Of a stretch of 64,000 bases of DNA, positions 1 to 9,229 are shown piece after piece (position 1 is the first letter of the stretch; the number at the start of each line of letters is the position of its first letter). The DNA comes from Ostrinia nubilalis (taxonomy: Eukaryota > Arthropoda > Insecta > Lepidoptera > Crambidae), in assembly GCF_963855985.1 (NCBI RefSeq), contig NC_087093.1, positions 13,779,001 through 13,843,000 of the forward strand, read 5' to 3'. The notes beneath the pieces were generated by a model that saw only the letters and a list, made by a program, of their open reading frames with translations, had not been told where the DNA came from and searched no databases. The translations under genes were made by a program, and so were the position numbers.

Positions 1-929
1 TCATTTTCATTTGTATCGATTACTTCTCTTCGATAGTACTTAATAAAAACATTAGAGGAATTACTCCAACCCGCTGCCTTGCGAACCACTTCCAGACTAA
101 CCCCGGATCTGTGAGCGGCGGATGTAGATGCCGAGCGAGTACTATGTGCTCCAAATATAGAAATATCTATACCACTATCGAGCAACACCTTTTTCACCCA
201 ATGTGCTAATGTTTGAGAACCAACTTTTTTGTGAGGTTTTCGCACAGCAATAAAAAGATGTTCCTCCGCAGGAATCTGTCTCAAAGAAGAGGTGTTTGCT
301 ATGTAAATTTCAACAGCCAACGCGGGACAAATACTGGGATTTTCACGGATATATGGCAATCTGATGAGTGGTTGGCAAGAACCGGGCCTCGATGTTTTTA
401 TCAAGTCGGTGATCTTAATAACAATGGCATTGTCTTGTTTTGATATATTATTCAATTTGATTAAACTGATAGTTTGCATTCTTTGAGCGGAAGCAATAGC
501 CAAAAGTGTGCAAGTTTTATGTGACAAATCAGCTAATGGGATATTATCGTAAGGATACATATTGGATAGATGATTCAACACTATGTTTGTGTCCCATGTT
601 GAATTATATTTCGGATTTGGGGGAGCAAGTCTATAAACACCTTTAAGGAAACGGTTAATGTAATCATTAACAGTTACTTCCGTACCTAAAATTAGTGACA
701 AAGCTGATCTATGAGTGTTTAAACTGCTGTAACTAGTATATTGCTCTTCAAATTTTGTGGTAAGGAATGATAATACTGTTGAACTATTAGCCTCGTAAAC
801 GTCTAAGTTATTCTCTTTGCAAAAATGCCACCAGGATTTTATGGAACTATTGTATTGATTCAATGTGTTTTTTGCAAGAGAAGCCATCATTATATTTAAG
901 GATTCTTGAGGTACACCGCGTTTAATCAT
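1..929 (-). CDS. Tyrosine recombinase of the DIRS-like element (partial, C-terminus off window)
   Basis: I translated the minus strand by hand from ATG 929-927 and found 309 uninterrupted codons to the window edge. It encodes a phage-integrase-type tyrosine recombinase, the enzyme DIRS elements use to insert circular cDNA. Catalytic positions are visible: the first Arg at about residue 150 (motif AQRMQT), the HxxR box HSTR at 262-265, a GW (usual H/W position) shortly after, and the nucleophile Tyr at 298/299 in FIKYY. The start codon overlaps the stop of the upstream RT ORF in ATGA (926-929), which suggests coupled or re-initiated translation. Nothing looks broken. Only the last residues are missing because the window ends. 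Confidence 0.9.
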   Translation of the reverse strand, partial: MIKRGVPQESLNIMMASLAKNTLNQYNSSIKSWWHFCKENNLDVYEANSSTVLSFLTTKFEEQYTSYSSLNTHRSALSLILGTEVTVNDYINRFLKGVYRLAPPNPKYNSTWDTNIVLNHLSNMYPYDNIPLADLSHKTCTLLAIASAQRMQTISLIKLNNISKQDNAIVIKITDLIKTSRPGSCQPLIRLPYIRENPSICPALAVEIYIANTSSLRQIPAEEHLFIAVRKPHKKVGSQTLAHWVKKVLLDSGIDISIFGAHSTRSASTSAAHRSGVSLEVVRKAAGWSNSSNVFIKYYRREVIDTNEN

Positions 930-2782
930 TGATTCCCTGATAATTTGGCTGCCACCAGGATAAGACTCGCGTGAAGAGGATGGCAGGTTCTGAAAGGAGA
1001 ATATAATAGGAATTCATCAGGGCCAAAGAACCACTTTTCCGATAATACAAGCTTGGACCACAATGGATACCAAGGTTGTGATGGCCAGTAAGGCACCACT
1101 ACTATCCCCGTTGCTTTGTCTGACAAAATTTTTTCCAGGACTCTAGTAATTAAACAGAATGGGGGAAAGGCATAAAAGTTTATATTTCGCCAGCAAAATG
1201 TGAATGCATCTACAACTTCAGAATATGGATCGAGTTTCCATGAAGCATATCTACTACATTTATAGTTTTGAACGCTAGCGAAAAGGTCAAATTCGGGTTT
1301 TCCTAATGATGTGCTAATTCGCAAAAAGGCATTATCTGAGATTTCCCACTCTGTATCTATATTGATTCGTCGAGACTCGCGATCTGCTTTTATATTATCA
1401 CAAGATCTAACGTAGGATGCGAACACAAAAATATTTCGGGACTCACACCACTGCCAAATCTTTCGTGCAAGATCATTCAAATGAGGATGTTGGACACCAC
1501 CCATTTTATTTATGTATGATATGGCAGTGGTGTTGTCTATTCGTAGTAAAATATTACAATTCCGTAAATCAGTTGTAAATATTTTTAGTCCATAAAATGC
1601 GGCTTTTAATTCAAGTTCGTTAATATGAAGCACAAGTTCTGTCTCTGTCCAGTTTCCGTTGGCACTTTTACCACTGCATGCAGCGCCCCAGCCGGTATTT
1701 GAAGCATCAGTAAAAACTTCAAGTGAATACTCGTTATTTTTACGGATGTTAGCAAATGACGTCATTATGTTATCTCGCCACCATAAAAAATCATTTTTTA
1801 AATTTTGTCTTAATTTCATTTGTTTACTGTAATTCTCAGAATAATTTAGGGCCAAAAACTTCTCTCTTTCAAACAGTTTAGTGTACATCCAACCGTAACT
1901 GACAGCTGGGCATGCGGCGGTCAAAAGTCCGATAAATTCAGCAAAAAATCTTATAGTACATTTGGTTTTACACATAAGCTCTGTAGCTCGACTTTTTATT
2001 CGTTGTTTCTTTTCCTCTGGTAGGGTAATTATCATGTTTCTAGTGTCAAACATAAATCCTAAAAACTTGCAAAGTTGACTTGGTATCATTACACTTTTAT
2101 TTGTGTTTATTATGAACCCTAATGATTCTAAAAGGGATCTTGTAGTGTTAACATTTGACAGGCACTCGTTATATGAACTACCTAGGCATAAAAAATCGTC
2201 AAGATAATTTACTGATAAAAAACCTGACGTGCGTAAGTTTTCTAGAACGGGTTTTAGTAGTTTTGTAAAAACAAATGGGGCAGTGCAAAGGCCGAACGGA
2301 AGAACGTTAAATTCATATAATTGTGACCTCCAGCGAAACCGTAACTTTTTTCGGTCACCCTCATTTATAGAAATCAAAAAGTATGCGTCTTTAATATCAA
2401 TAGTTGACATAAAATAGTCTTGGCTTAATAATCTAAGTGCAGTGCGATAATCTTCCATTTTAAAATGTTCTGTTTTAACAAATTTATTGAGCTCTTTTAG
2501 GTTTAATATGAATCTATGTGTTCCGTTAGGCTTAGGCACTGTAAAGATTGGTGAGACAAATTGTCCTTCACAAGATGTACAAGGTGATATAAATTTAAAC
2601 TGTATTAATTCCAGGATACATTCATCAATTATCTCAATTTGAGACTGTGTGTTACACGCATTATTTTGAGGTTCAGTTATTTGTACAGGCTCCTCGATAA
2701 AGGGAATTTTGTATCCTTGAACCCAATCTAAAATTGTACAATCATTAGTGAGCTCACACCATCTGTCATAAAAGTGAGTCAA
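926..2782 (-). CDS. Reverse transcriptase-RNase H polyprotein of the DIRS-like element
   Basis: About 618 residues are shown here. The frame is open further upstream to 3001, overlapping the gag-like ORF by about 190 bp in the -1 frame, and no ATG precedes the conserved N-terminal block (AGRL...F..RW...I..W..GY.IPF). The RT core spans roughly residues 60-250, with TIDIKDAY near 127-134, LPFGLCTAPF near 161-170 and the catalytic YLDD at 193-196. RNase H follows at roughly 350-470 (FTDAS at 357-361, Glu 391, Asp 416, Asp 467). The C-terminal part (FDLFAS, FAFPPF-like and VVPYWPSQPWYP stretches) is a block I associate with DIRS pol proteins, where a methyltransferase-like domain has been proposed. 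It makes cDNA from element RNA. How it is expressed (frameshift, re-initiation or splicing) is not resolved. Confidence 0.9.
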   Translation of the reverse strand: MTHFYDRWCELTNDCTILDWVQGYKIPFIEEPVQITEPQNNACNTQSQIEIIDECILELIQFKFISPCTSCEGQFVSPIFTVPKPNGTHRFILNLKELNKFVKTEHFKMEDYRTALRLLSQDYFMSTIDIKDAYFLISINEGDRKKLRFRWRSQLYEFNVLPFGLCTAPFVFTKLLKPVLENLRTSGFLSVNYLDDFLCLGSSYNECLSNVNTTRSLLESLGFIINTNKSVMIPSQLCKFLGFMFDTRNMIITLPEEKKQRIKSRATELMCKTKCTIRFFAEFIGLLTAACPAVSYGWMYTKLFEREKFLALNYSENYSKQMKLRQNLKNDFLWWRDNIMTSFANIRKNNEYSLEVFTDASNTGWGAACSGKSANGNWTETELVLHINELELKAAFYGLKIFTTDLRNCNILLRIDNTTAISYINKMGGVQHPHLNDLARKIWQWCESRNIFVFASYVRSCDNIKADRESRRINIDTEWEISDNAFLRISTSLGKPEFDLFASVQNYKCSRYASWKLDPYSEVVDAFTFCWRNINFYAFPPFCLITRVLEKILSDKATGIVVVPYWPSQPWYPLWSKLVLSEKWFFGPDEFLLYSPFRTCHPLHASLILVAAKLSGNQ

Positions 2783-2814
2783 TCGACCAGCAACGCATAC
2801 CTGAGGACCTTCTC

Positions 2815-3812
2815 CTATCGTCTCCTCGTCTGCTGCCGCGCGTGGTTGGTGGAGCGACGGCCTCGCGGCGCTTCCAGGCGGCGATCCCTCGGCGGTCGGC
2901 GCGGTGCAGGGGTCGACCGCGGCTCGACCGCTGCTGCTACGCGCGGCGGCGCCCCCCTCGAGTTTAAAGCGCCCCGAGGCTGTGTTGTTGTTGTCGGGGC
3001 CCTATACGTAGGGCGTTGAGTCTTTTGTTTGATTTCCGAGCCCGTCTTGCTTATTGCCTTCGAAGACTTGATGTGATCTGATAATGCGGAACCAAAAAGA
3101 TGTTCGTCTATAGTTGTATTTTTGACAGTATCTCTTATGTCCTTATTAAGAGTGCTCAGTGCCGCATAACGCCTGGATTGTGATTCTTTATAGTGGCTGT
3201 CGCATATGAGTCTGCCGGCGTCACTCAATGTCTTTATTATATCTTGAGGAACAGTACTATTTGATGCCAGGGCCCAATTCAAAACTCGTCCTATAGCAGA
3301 GAGACTACTAGCAAGTTGATTTTGCTTGCTTTGGCTGTATAAATCTTTTTTAATGTTCATTTCCAACAGAGCTGCTTTGATTTCCAAATTGAGTTTTGGG
3401 GCTCTCATATTTGGGCAGTTTTCTGGCGGTAAATAACATTTTATTAGTTCTAATTGGATCTCTTTAGAAAGCCCGTTAGCTAATATATGTGCCCATCTAG
3501 GTGTGATATCCTTATGTAGATTTTCTCCATGATTTTTCTGACTGGTGGGGTCCTCGCCAAGCAGTTGAAGAATCTCTGGGTCTAATGAAGGTGTATTTTC
3601 ATCCAAAATAGATGTTGCCGGAGCGTCATTTACGTAGACACTCGACGGGTCCTGTTGCGTAGACACAGGTACTGTGTGTGTCACAGATTCGGGTTCTGTT
3701 GGTGGCGCAGGTATGGGAGCAGCTCGCGACGTAGATGGTCCGGCAAGTGGCTCTGTTGACTCGGGATGGCAGTCGCCGTAGATGTCAGCGTTATCATCTG
3801 CGTAATTTTCCG
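2815..3812 (-). CDS. Gag-like protein of the DIRS-like element, exon 2
   Basis: This frame has no ATG at its 5' end but begins immediately after a good splice acceptor (TTATTATTGCTCCTTGACAG, AG at 3814-3813). The 332 or so codons include a Ser/Pro/Thr-rich N-terminal part, a helical middle (WAHILANGL, then a region with NQLASSLSAIGRVLNWAL) and a very basic Arg/Pro/Ala-rich tail that may bind nucleic acid. It ends with TAG at 2815-2817. The last third is GC-rich while the rest is AT-rich. The -1 frame of its 3' end is the RT ORF. The role as a structural gag-like protein is inferred from position and from resemblance to DIRS ORF1 proteins. No zinc knuckle is visible. Confidence 0.78.
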
Positions 3813-4427
3813 CTGTCAAGGAGCAATAATAAACGTAAGTATTCTATTTTTAACCATAACTAGCATGGAAGAATGCATATAGCATTTAACTATATGTTAA
3901 AGACCTCAACACTTTTAAAGTGGAGTATACCCTCGACACGCTTTGCGTGGAGTACATATAGGTGTCTCGACACAGATTAAGTGGAGTATGTGTAATTAAT
4001 CCTCAACACGGTTTACGTGGAGTAGCCTCGACGCTCATTAAAGCGGAGTAGCCTCAACGCTTATTAAAGCGGAGTAGCCTCGACACTATTAAAGTGGAGT
4101 TTGTTTGTCCTCAACACGAATTACGTGGAGCTGTCTCAACACTGAAGTGGAGTTACGAGTATTATATCCTCAACACGGTATACGTGGAGTAAAAATTGCC
4201 TCAACACTATTATTGTGGGCTAAATAAAATGCCATAACACAACTAAGCACTATTTTCCAATATTAAAACTTAGATAATTTCGTACGGAACAGGTAGGTAT
4301 AACATTATACTTAATAAATATGTTTTCCCATTAAAAATATTATGTAGGTAGGTTGAAGTTCCGTTTTCCATAACCGCGCAATTTCTATATTTTGTTACAC
4401 TTAGATTCTAATTATATTGTAATTTAC
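3813..4427 (-). other. Predicted 615-bp intron in the DIRS gag-like gene
   Basis: The donor is GTAAAT at 4427-4422 and the acceptor is TTGACAG ending at 3813, preceded by a pyrimidine-leaning tract. Reading frames on either side join in phase 1. The intron contains no ORF. Its middle third is the hairpin array at 3904-4219, and the rest is AT-rich unique-looking sequence. Loss of the intron would be expected if the element always retrotransposed through fully spliced RNA, so its presence implies that unspliced RNA is the cDNA template or that splicing is partial. Confidence 0.65.
3904..4219. repeat. Array of eleven ~22-bp hairpin repeats inside the DIRS gag intron
   Basis: Units start near 3904, 3931, 3966, 4001, 4026, 4052, 4078, 4109, 4135, 4168 and 4199. 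The consensus on the plus strand is CCTCRACACG, a 3-6 base loop, then CGTGGAG, and spacers vary from 3 to about 15 bases. Each unit folds into a hairpin: CTC pairs with GAG, an RA dinucleotide is bulged, and an inner stem follows. The inner stem covaries between units: CACG/CGTG, CACT/AGTG, CGCT/AGCG. Units 3 and 11 keep only the three-base CAC/GTG core, and unit 9 has a very short loop. Loops differ freely, so structure rather than sequence appears to be kept. It is not a CRISPR: spacers are short and irregular and the host is a eukaryote. Confidence 0.85.
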
Positions 4428-4620
4428 CTTGTAATGAACTATGATTTTCATATTCCTGTGTGTCGTATCTCTTATAGTACGAAGAATCACTTTCTCCTTC
4501 CACCGATGCTGATGATGATAAGCGCCGTCTTTTTCGTAATTTCGACTCCAACTTTTTGATTTTCCGTAAAATACTATCATAATCACTATCCCTAGACCTA
4601 GAACGCTTTCGTTTTCCCAT
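4428..4620 (-). CDS. Gag-like protein of the DIRS-like element, exon 1
   Basis: It starts at ATG 4620-4618 and encodes 64 codons plus one base. It is strongly basic and Arg/Ser/Lys-rich, beginning MGKRKRSRSRDSDYDS, followed by a short predicted helix (ILRKIKKLESKLRKRRR) and a Ser-rich patch. The exon ends in CAAG followed by GTAAAT (donor GT at 4427-4426) in phase 1, and the acceptor at 3814-3813 supplies exactly the two bases needed to continue into the exon 2 frame. Without splicing the frame would read only six more codons to a stop. The splice is predicted from sequence only. Confidence 0.7.
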
Positions 4621-5013
4621 AATTATTCAGAATATAATTATTTCCCGAATGCGAGGTGTGATTCCGATAACACAAAAACACGTAATGAAATCAGGTGACG
4701 CGGGGCTGCCAGTCGGTGCAAGGTGGGAGTAGGACAGAAAATGCTTTCTTACATTATAACTCTAAAGGTGTGACGAAGATAGCATCATCTCATGTAATGC
4801 TGCAAGTAATTATTAATCGTCTTCGGTTGAGACCCGAAGTATAATGCTGACCTAAAAAAGGTACCTACCTGTACCTAATGATAATGAGCTCTGGCTCTGG
4901 TAGATATATTACAAATTATTATTTTTGCAAGAAATAAAAAATATTTATTTGGTACCAAAAATAAAACGACTTTTGAACATTTGCCGATTATAATCTCAGA
5001 TACCGTTAATTTT
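4621..5013. other. Presumed 5' leader of the DIRS-like element grading into unassigned DNA
   Basis: The sequence directly upstream (minus sense) of the gag ATG should contain the element's 5' terminal repeat and promoter. No repeat end could be recognised because the other terminus is outside the window. No ORF or RNA gene is seen. Confidence 0.4.
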
Positions 5014-5283
5014 CTACAACATGACTATCTGCCTAATGTGCCCTGCCCATTGCCACTTCAGCTTGCTAATCCGTCGGGCTATGTCAGTGACTTTAGTTCG
5101 TTTACGGATCCCTCCTTTCTGATTCGATCTTGTAAAGAAACACCGCGCATAGCCCTTTCCAAGCGGGCGATGTGGAAATCGTCGGGGGAGGCCTATGTTC
5201 AGCAGTAAACGTCCTGTGGCTGAAATGATATTAATCGACCTAGTATTAAAATTAAAAGTGTCCTTGAGCTCAGTAGCGTACAT
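5014..5283. mobile_element. Two back-to-back fragments of an RTE-type LINE 3' end
   Basis: Minus-strand codons around 5130-5020 read RRISKLKWQWAGHI, the C-terminal signature of a lepidopteran RTE-like LINE. Immediately beside it, on the plus strand, 5155-5240 carries the 3' end of the same family (GCGATGTGGAAATCGTCGGG, then AGGCCTATGTTCAGCAG). The two pieces face opposite directions, so this is a rearranged or twin-primed insertion. Related tails occur at 30312, 30816, 34572, 35505, 40607 and 41513. Confidence 0.7.
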
Positions 5284-6719
5284 CTAGTTCGTAACGAAAC
5301 GTTTAACAAAGAAGCTCGAGTACAATTCCTTCATTTATGTTCATAAAGAGACGTTCCTTTCGCAATCTCAAGAATATTTATTCCGCAAACTCTTACTTAT
5401 TAAGCTTTGCTGTTGGAATGGCCCTAGGGCTGCCAAAGTGCCAAATATGAAAACAAGACAACTGCCTGCTTTAGGATGGATGGGACTGTGATAGACAGAA
5501 TGAAAATATGAATTCAAACAAAACTGACAGCTCGTTTCAAGATGGGTTAATTCTGTAGGAAAAAAATGTTTTTAGACAGTGATGTCAAAATATTTTCGTT
5601 CAAAATCTTCACCATAAGTAGTTGGCATCACTCGTTAGTAATCGGTGTAAATCTAGAAAAGGACAGAACCAGTCTCAATTTACTCGATTTCGTGCCCTAG
5701 ATCGATGTCACAAATTGCGACTCACGACGTACCTACCTACGTGGACGTATTTTCCAGCTCGACAGCCCTACCTAGCTCAAATTTTCCACATAACTCTAGT
5801 ATCTCAAAATTTCAAGAAGTAATTATGCTCGTTTGTCGTCTAATAAGAAACCTCACAGGTTCTGGAGTATCCGTGAATTTTCCCAACGTTGTCTTAGTGT
5901 TGGCTGAATTAATTAATCCCATCAGCGCGGAGTTCCCTCTGAATAAATGATTTGATTTGGGTTAAAAAGTTTTGATTGATTGGCATCTTCGGGCAGTTGG
6001 TAATTAGTTAGAGGCGGGAAAGTTGTGCGTTAGTATCAAGCGGGTGGGTAATGTTTTAGCGATTTTTCTACTACCTTCATCAATTTAATGTGTAGAGCAG
6101 AAAAGGCACGCTAGCGATTAAATATACGTAACATACTGTCAACTTATTTGCACAGTAGACATTTTTATTTAATTAGATATTTTACACACTGAAAAAATAC
6201 TACATCTAAAGTGAAAAATGATTTTTGTAAAAGTGAGTTGATATTATTTACTTAGGTACATTGTTACTTAAATACGTATTCACTATTAGAATTATAATGA
6301 CACGAATCTATCTAATTAAATATTGCTTTAGGAGTGGCATGTTGATCCAAAGTTCAACAACCATGATGTAAATAGAGTAACTGACGAAGATATTTGCCTC
6401 GCAACAGTTAGTTTGTAGGTTAGAGCTAACTAAATAGGAGTCAAGTATAGTTTGCTATTTGTTACAACGGGGTTATTACAAGTTTCAGGTTAATAAATTG
6501 TTTTATACGGATATACGAAAAGCATATCTTATTTCTGTGTGTATCAGGCATAAAAATGTAAAGACACTTAAAATCATGCAGATATTTTGGTGTTTATGGT
6601 TTTGTATTATAGGTAGACAGGTATGATTTGTGAGTATGATTATGTATTTTTTAAGAACATTCAACGAAATTAAGTAGTTAAGAACTGTAACAATTGTCAT
6701 TCAATTGTTTTAGAAGTCA
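5284..6719. other. AT-rich non-coding stretch, nothing recognised
   Basis: Short frames at 5622-5950 and 6503-6700 have no family resemblance and no codon structure I trust. No repeat boundary, RNA gene or splice-linked exon is visible. Confidence 0.5.
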
Positions 6720-6826
6720 GGCTGAGTTGCACCATCAAACCTCAACCGTAACTAAAACGATAACCGCTGTTTTTTGTATGAAGATTGACGTATCTTAAAG
6801 TCAAAGTAAGATGGTACAACCTAGCC
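6720..6826. mobile_element. PIF/Harbinger-like MITE (GGCTGAGTTGCACCA family)
   Basis: Terminal inverted repeats are GGCTGAGTTGCACCATC on the left and the complement of GGCTAGGTTGTACCATC on the right. It is flanked on the right by TTA and on the left by TCA, a degraded TTA duplication. A better-preserved relative lies at 24999-25116. Confidence 0.7.
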
Positions 6827-7010
6827 TTAAACCTTACGGAATTCAATCCACATTCTGAGTTGACCAAGAACAAAACAATGGTAAAACGACTTATAAATCA
6901 CCATTAAACCACTGAAACTGACCCACACTTTATTGCATGTCGCCAGCATCGCTCAATCTGTATTATTAAAGTAACGACCGGAACAAAGGTCATTTGGGGT
7001 CGTATTTAAG

Positions 7011-7440
7011 TTTAATTGAAAACGCCGCCCGCGCACCGACGCATTCGGTTTTATCGCACGTACCGCGCTTCCGGGGCGTCCCGATCGGAAATGGGGCTTA
7101 TGGGGACTTCAGACTTGACTTCGTTTTTTTTATATTCAGTTTAAAAAAAAGTCTTTACAACAGCAGTAGGGATTCTAAATCCGTGAAAAAGCAATAAAAC
7201 TAAATTACCTGTGTTGTATTAAATTTTAATTGAAAACGCCGCCCGCGCACCGACGCATTCGGTTTTATCGCACGTACCGCGCTTCCGGGGCATCCCGATC
7301 GGAAATGGGGCTTACGGGGATTGCAGACTTGAAGTTTTTTTTTTAAATTCAGGTTCACGTGGGAGGTTTAGAATAGTCTTAACAAGAGCAAGAGGGATTC
7401 TAAATCCGTGAACAAGCAATAAAACTAAACACCCGTGTTT
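7011..7440. repeat. Tandem duplication, ~214-bp unit, with GC-rich conserved core
   Basis: Copies are 7011-7224 and 7225-7440. Each starts TTTAATTGAAAACGCCGCCC, carries a GC-rich block of about 90 bp that is almost identical in both copies, then a T-rich stretch and AGGGATTCTAAATCCGTGAA. The core is far more GC-rich than the surroundings. It could be a regulatory element within the ABCG locus or a piece of an unknown repeat. No ORF spans both copies. Confidence 0.8.
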
Positions 7441-7987
7441 TATTGTGCAAACTTTATCAATCCCTCACTGGACATTGAAAAAAACCTCCAAGATAGAGTT
7501 TCTTATGAAGCTGTAATTTGGGATTTTCTACAACAAAAATTATATAGTCTGATGTTTCACAAACTAAATCTTAATCAAAATATGTGACTCGGTCATTTCG
7601 TTACCACAAGAAGCAAAACGGCCATGTCGTTACTAGCTTGGCTTTGCGTGAGGCTCTCTCTCTGATAACTTTTTCATACTCCAAGCCTCGTCTTGGCAAT
7701 ATTTTACAAAAAAAATGTTTTGGTCATCTTTTGTCTACAAACTTTTTAGTATTTTAGCAGAAATAATTTATTTTCAATAAAAAAATAACAAAACTAATAT
7801 GTAGTCTCCTTTACACCCAGCGTGTTGTGATACCGATGAATTACACGATACGCGGTACGATCGCATGCCAAATCCGTTCCCGGACGAATGAATGCTTTAC
7901 CCATAATTTGTGAAATCATTTTTATTTTTCACAAACAAAAAAATATCGATTTTTCTTCAGTCTATGTAAAGCTGCGGTCATATTTTG
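7441..7987. other. AT-rich stretch, nothing recognised
   Basis: No coding frame or repeat boundary is visible between the tandem duplication and the large inverted repeat. Confidence 0.4.
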
Positions 7988-9075
7988 ATAGTAGGGAATT
8001 TAGTGCAAGAACCCCTCCACTTTGGTATAGAAGGCTCATTTTTGCACCAGTCGTTCTTTGGGTGTCCTGAGTAGATTTCCGTCGGTAGACATCGGGAGCC
8101 CCCCCTGTGGTAGCAGGGGGAGGGGGGGCAAGTTTCCTTCTGCCGCGCTTCACTTTAAGGCCCATATCTTCAAAACTATGGGTATTAGGGCAAGTGTGGT
8201 GTCATTTTCGGATAATTAAAGGATGGCGAATTCATTTCTAGAACAAACTTTTTGCCTTTTCATACAAAAAAATAGAAATATTGAGTAAAATTCACAAAAA
8301 CCAAAAAGTATTTTTTTAAATAAACGTCGTTTACTTTTAAACCATTGGAGATAATCTAATAAAAAAAATATGTCCTGAAAGCTACATTTATCAGGATTAT
8401 AAATATATACCATTGTATGGTACTTTTTTCGAAAAAAGTAGGTGAAAAAAAATTTTTCTTCAGGACAAAGCGGGCGAATTTTGATGCGTGTCGGAAAAAA
8501 ATATTTATTTTATCCAAGAATTCATACTATTTGGTTCATAAGCAAGTAAAGATTATTATTTTAGAATTTATTTAGAGTTTCTGGCACATCATGCTACCAT
8601 GATTTGTATTTTTTCTTCAATTAATTTTGAACTCTATGCGTAAGTCATAAGGTTGAAAATAGTTTAAATACATTTTATTATTGAAAATATCATAAGAAGA
8701 AAGCACTAAATAAAGAAATTGAATTTGTCTAAACGTCTAATGATTATTATTAGTATTTTAATTAACATTTTTATTTCTACATACTATTGTACCAGTGATT
8801 TAACGGAAAGGTAAGTGTGAGGAAAGTGAGGATTGATATTATCATAGTACGGGAGATTATTTTTAGCACAAAGGCTACGGCTGTGACCATTATAGTTGTT
8901 TTTTCAGACATCACCAGCTTCTGTACTAATCTCACCTTTTCTAGGCAAGCTTCGGCAGCTGGTCAATTGGTCCATGTAGGCTCCATGTTGCTATCGACTC
9001 TGGTCCACCCCCAACCAGTCGCGTAAAGGGAAGACTGAGTCGGTTACTTGCAACTGATCCTATACGCGAACCCTT
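7988..9075 (+). repeat. Left arm of a 3.4-kb inverted repeat
   Basis: It runs from ATAGTAGGGAATTTAGTGCA to TATACGCGAACCCTT and is matched in reverse complement, with scattered substitutions and small indels, by 10252-11368. Landmarks found in both arms include a G/C run (GGGGGCTCCCG-like) near 8100 and 11235, ACACTTGCCCTAATACCCAT, and the AACCAGTC...AAAGGGAAG segment near the inner end. No protein family is recognised. A short Lys/Arg/Pro-rich frame (about 67 codons) is present in both arms but has no known relative. Confidence 0.85.
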
Positions 9076-9229
9076 TAATATACTGCCAGTAGCCAATGCT
9101 GATACAAAGCTGTCTGGGTTATCTTATGTATGGCCACACCTAAACGTAGTCCACAGCGACCCATTAGGATCTTTATTCTCCCTTTTTTATTCCCTATCAT
9201 TCAAAAAAATCCTATCCATTAGTTAGGTG

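Larger units (their letters stand above)
1..4620 (-). mobile_element. DIRS-type (tyrosine recombinase) retrotransposon, 3' end outside the window
   Basis: In minus-strand order the element has a two-exon gag-like ORF (4620-4428 and 3812-2815), an RT-RNase H ORF ending at 926, and a tyrosine-recombinase ORF from 929 running off the window at 1. This order and the tyrosine recombinase instead of a DDE integrase are the hallmarks of the DIRS order. All three frames are open with no stop codons, so the copy looks young. The terminal repeats and internal complementary region expected of DIRS elements are not visible: the 3' end lies before position 1, and I could not define the 5' boundary above 4620. 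It lies within or beyond the 3' side of the minus-strand ABCG gene. Confidence 0.88.

Noticed and set aside
2774..3019. Plus-strand Arg-rich frame
   Set aside because: Antisense of the basic tail of the DIRS gag-like ORF.
3904..4219. CRISPR-like array
   Set aside because: Regular short repeats suggested it, but spacers are 3-15 bases, repeats fold as covarying hairpins and vary in sequence, and the genome is animal.
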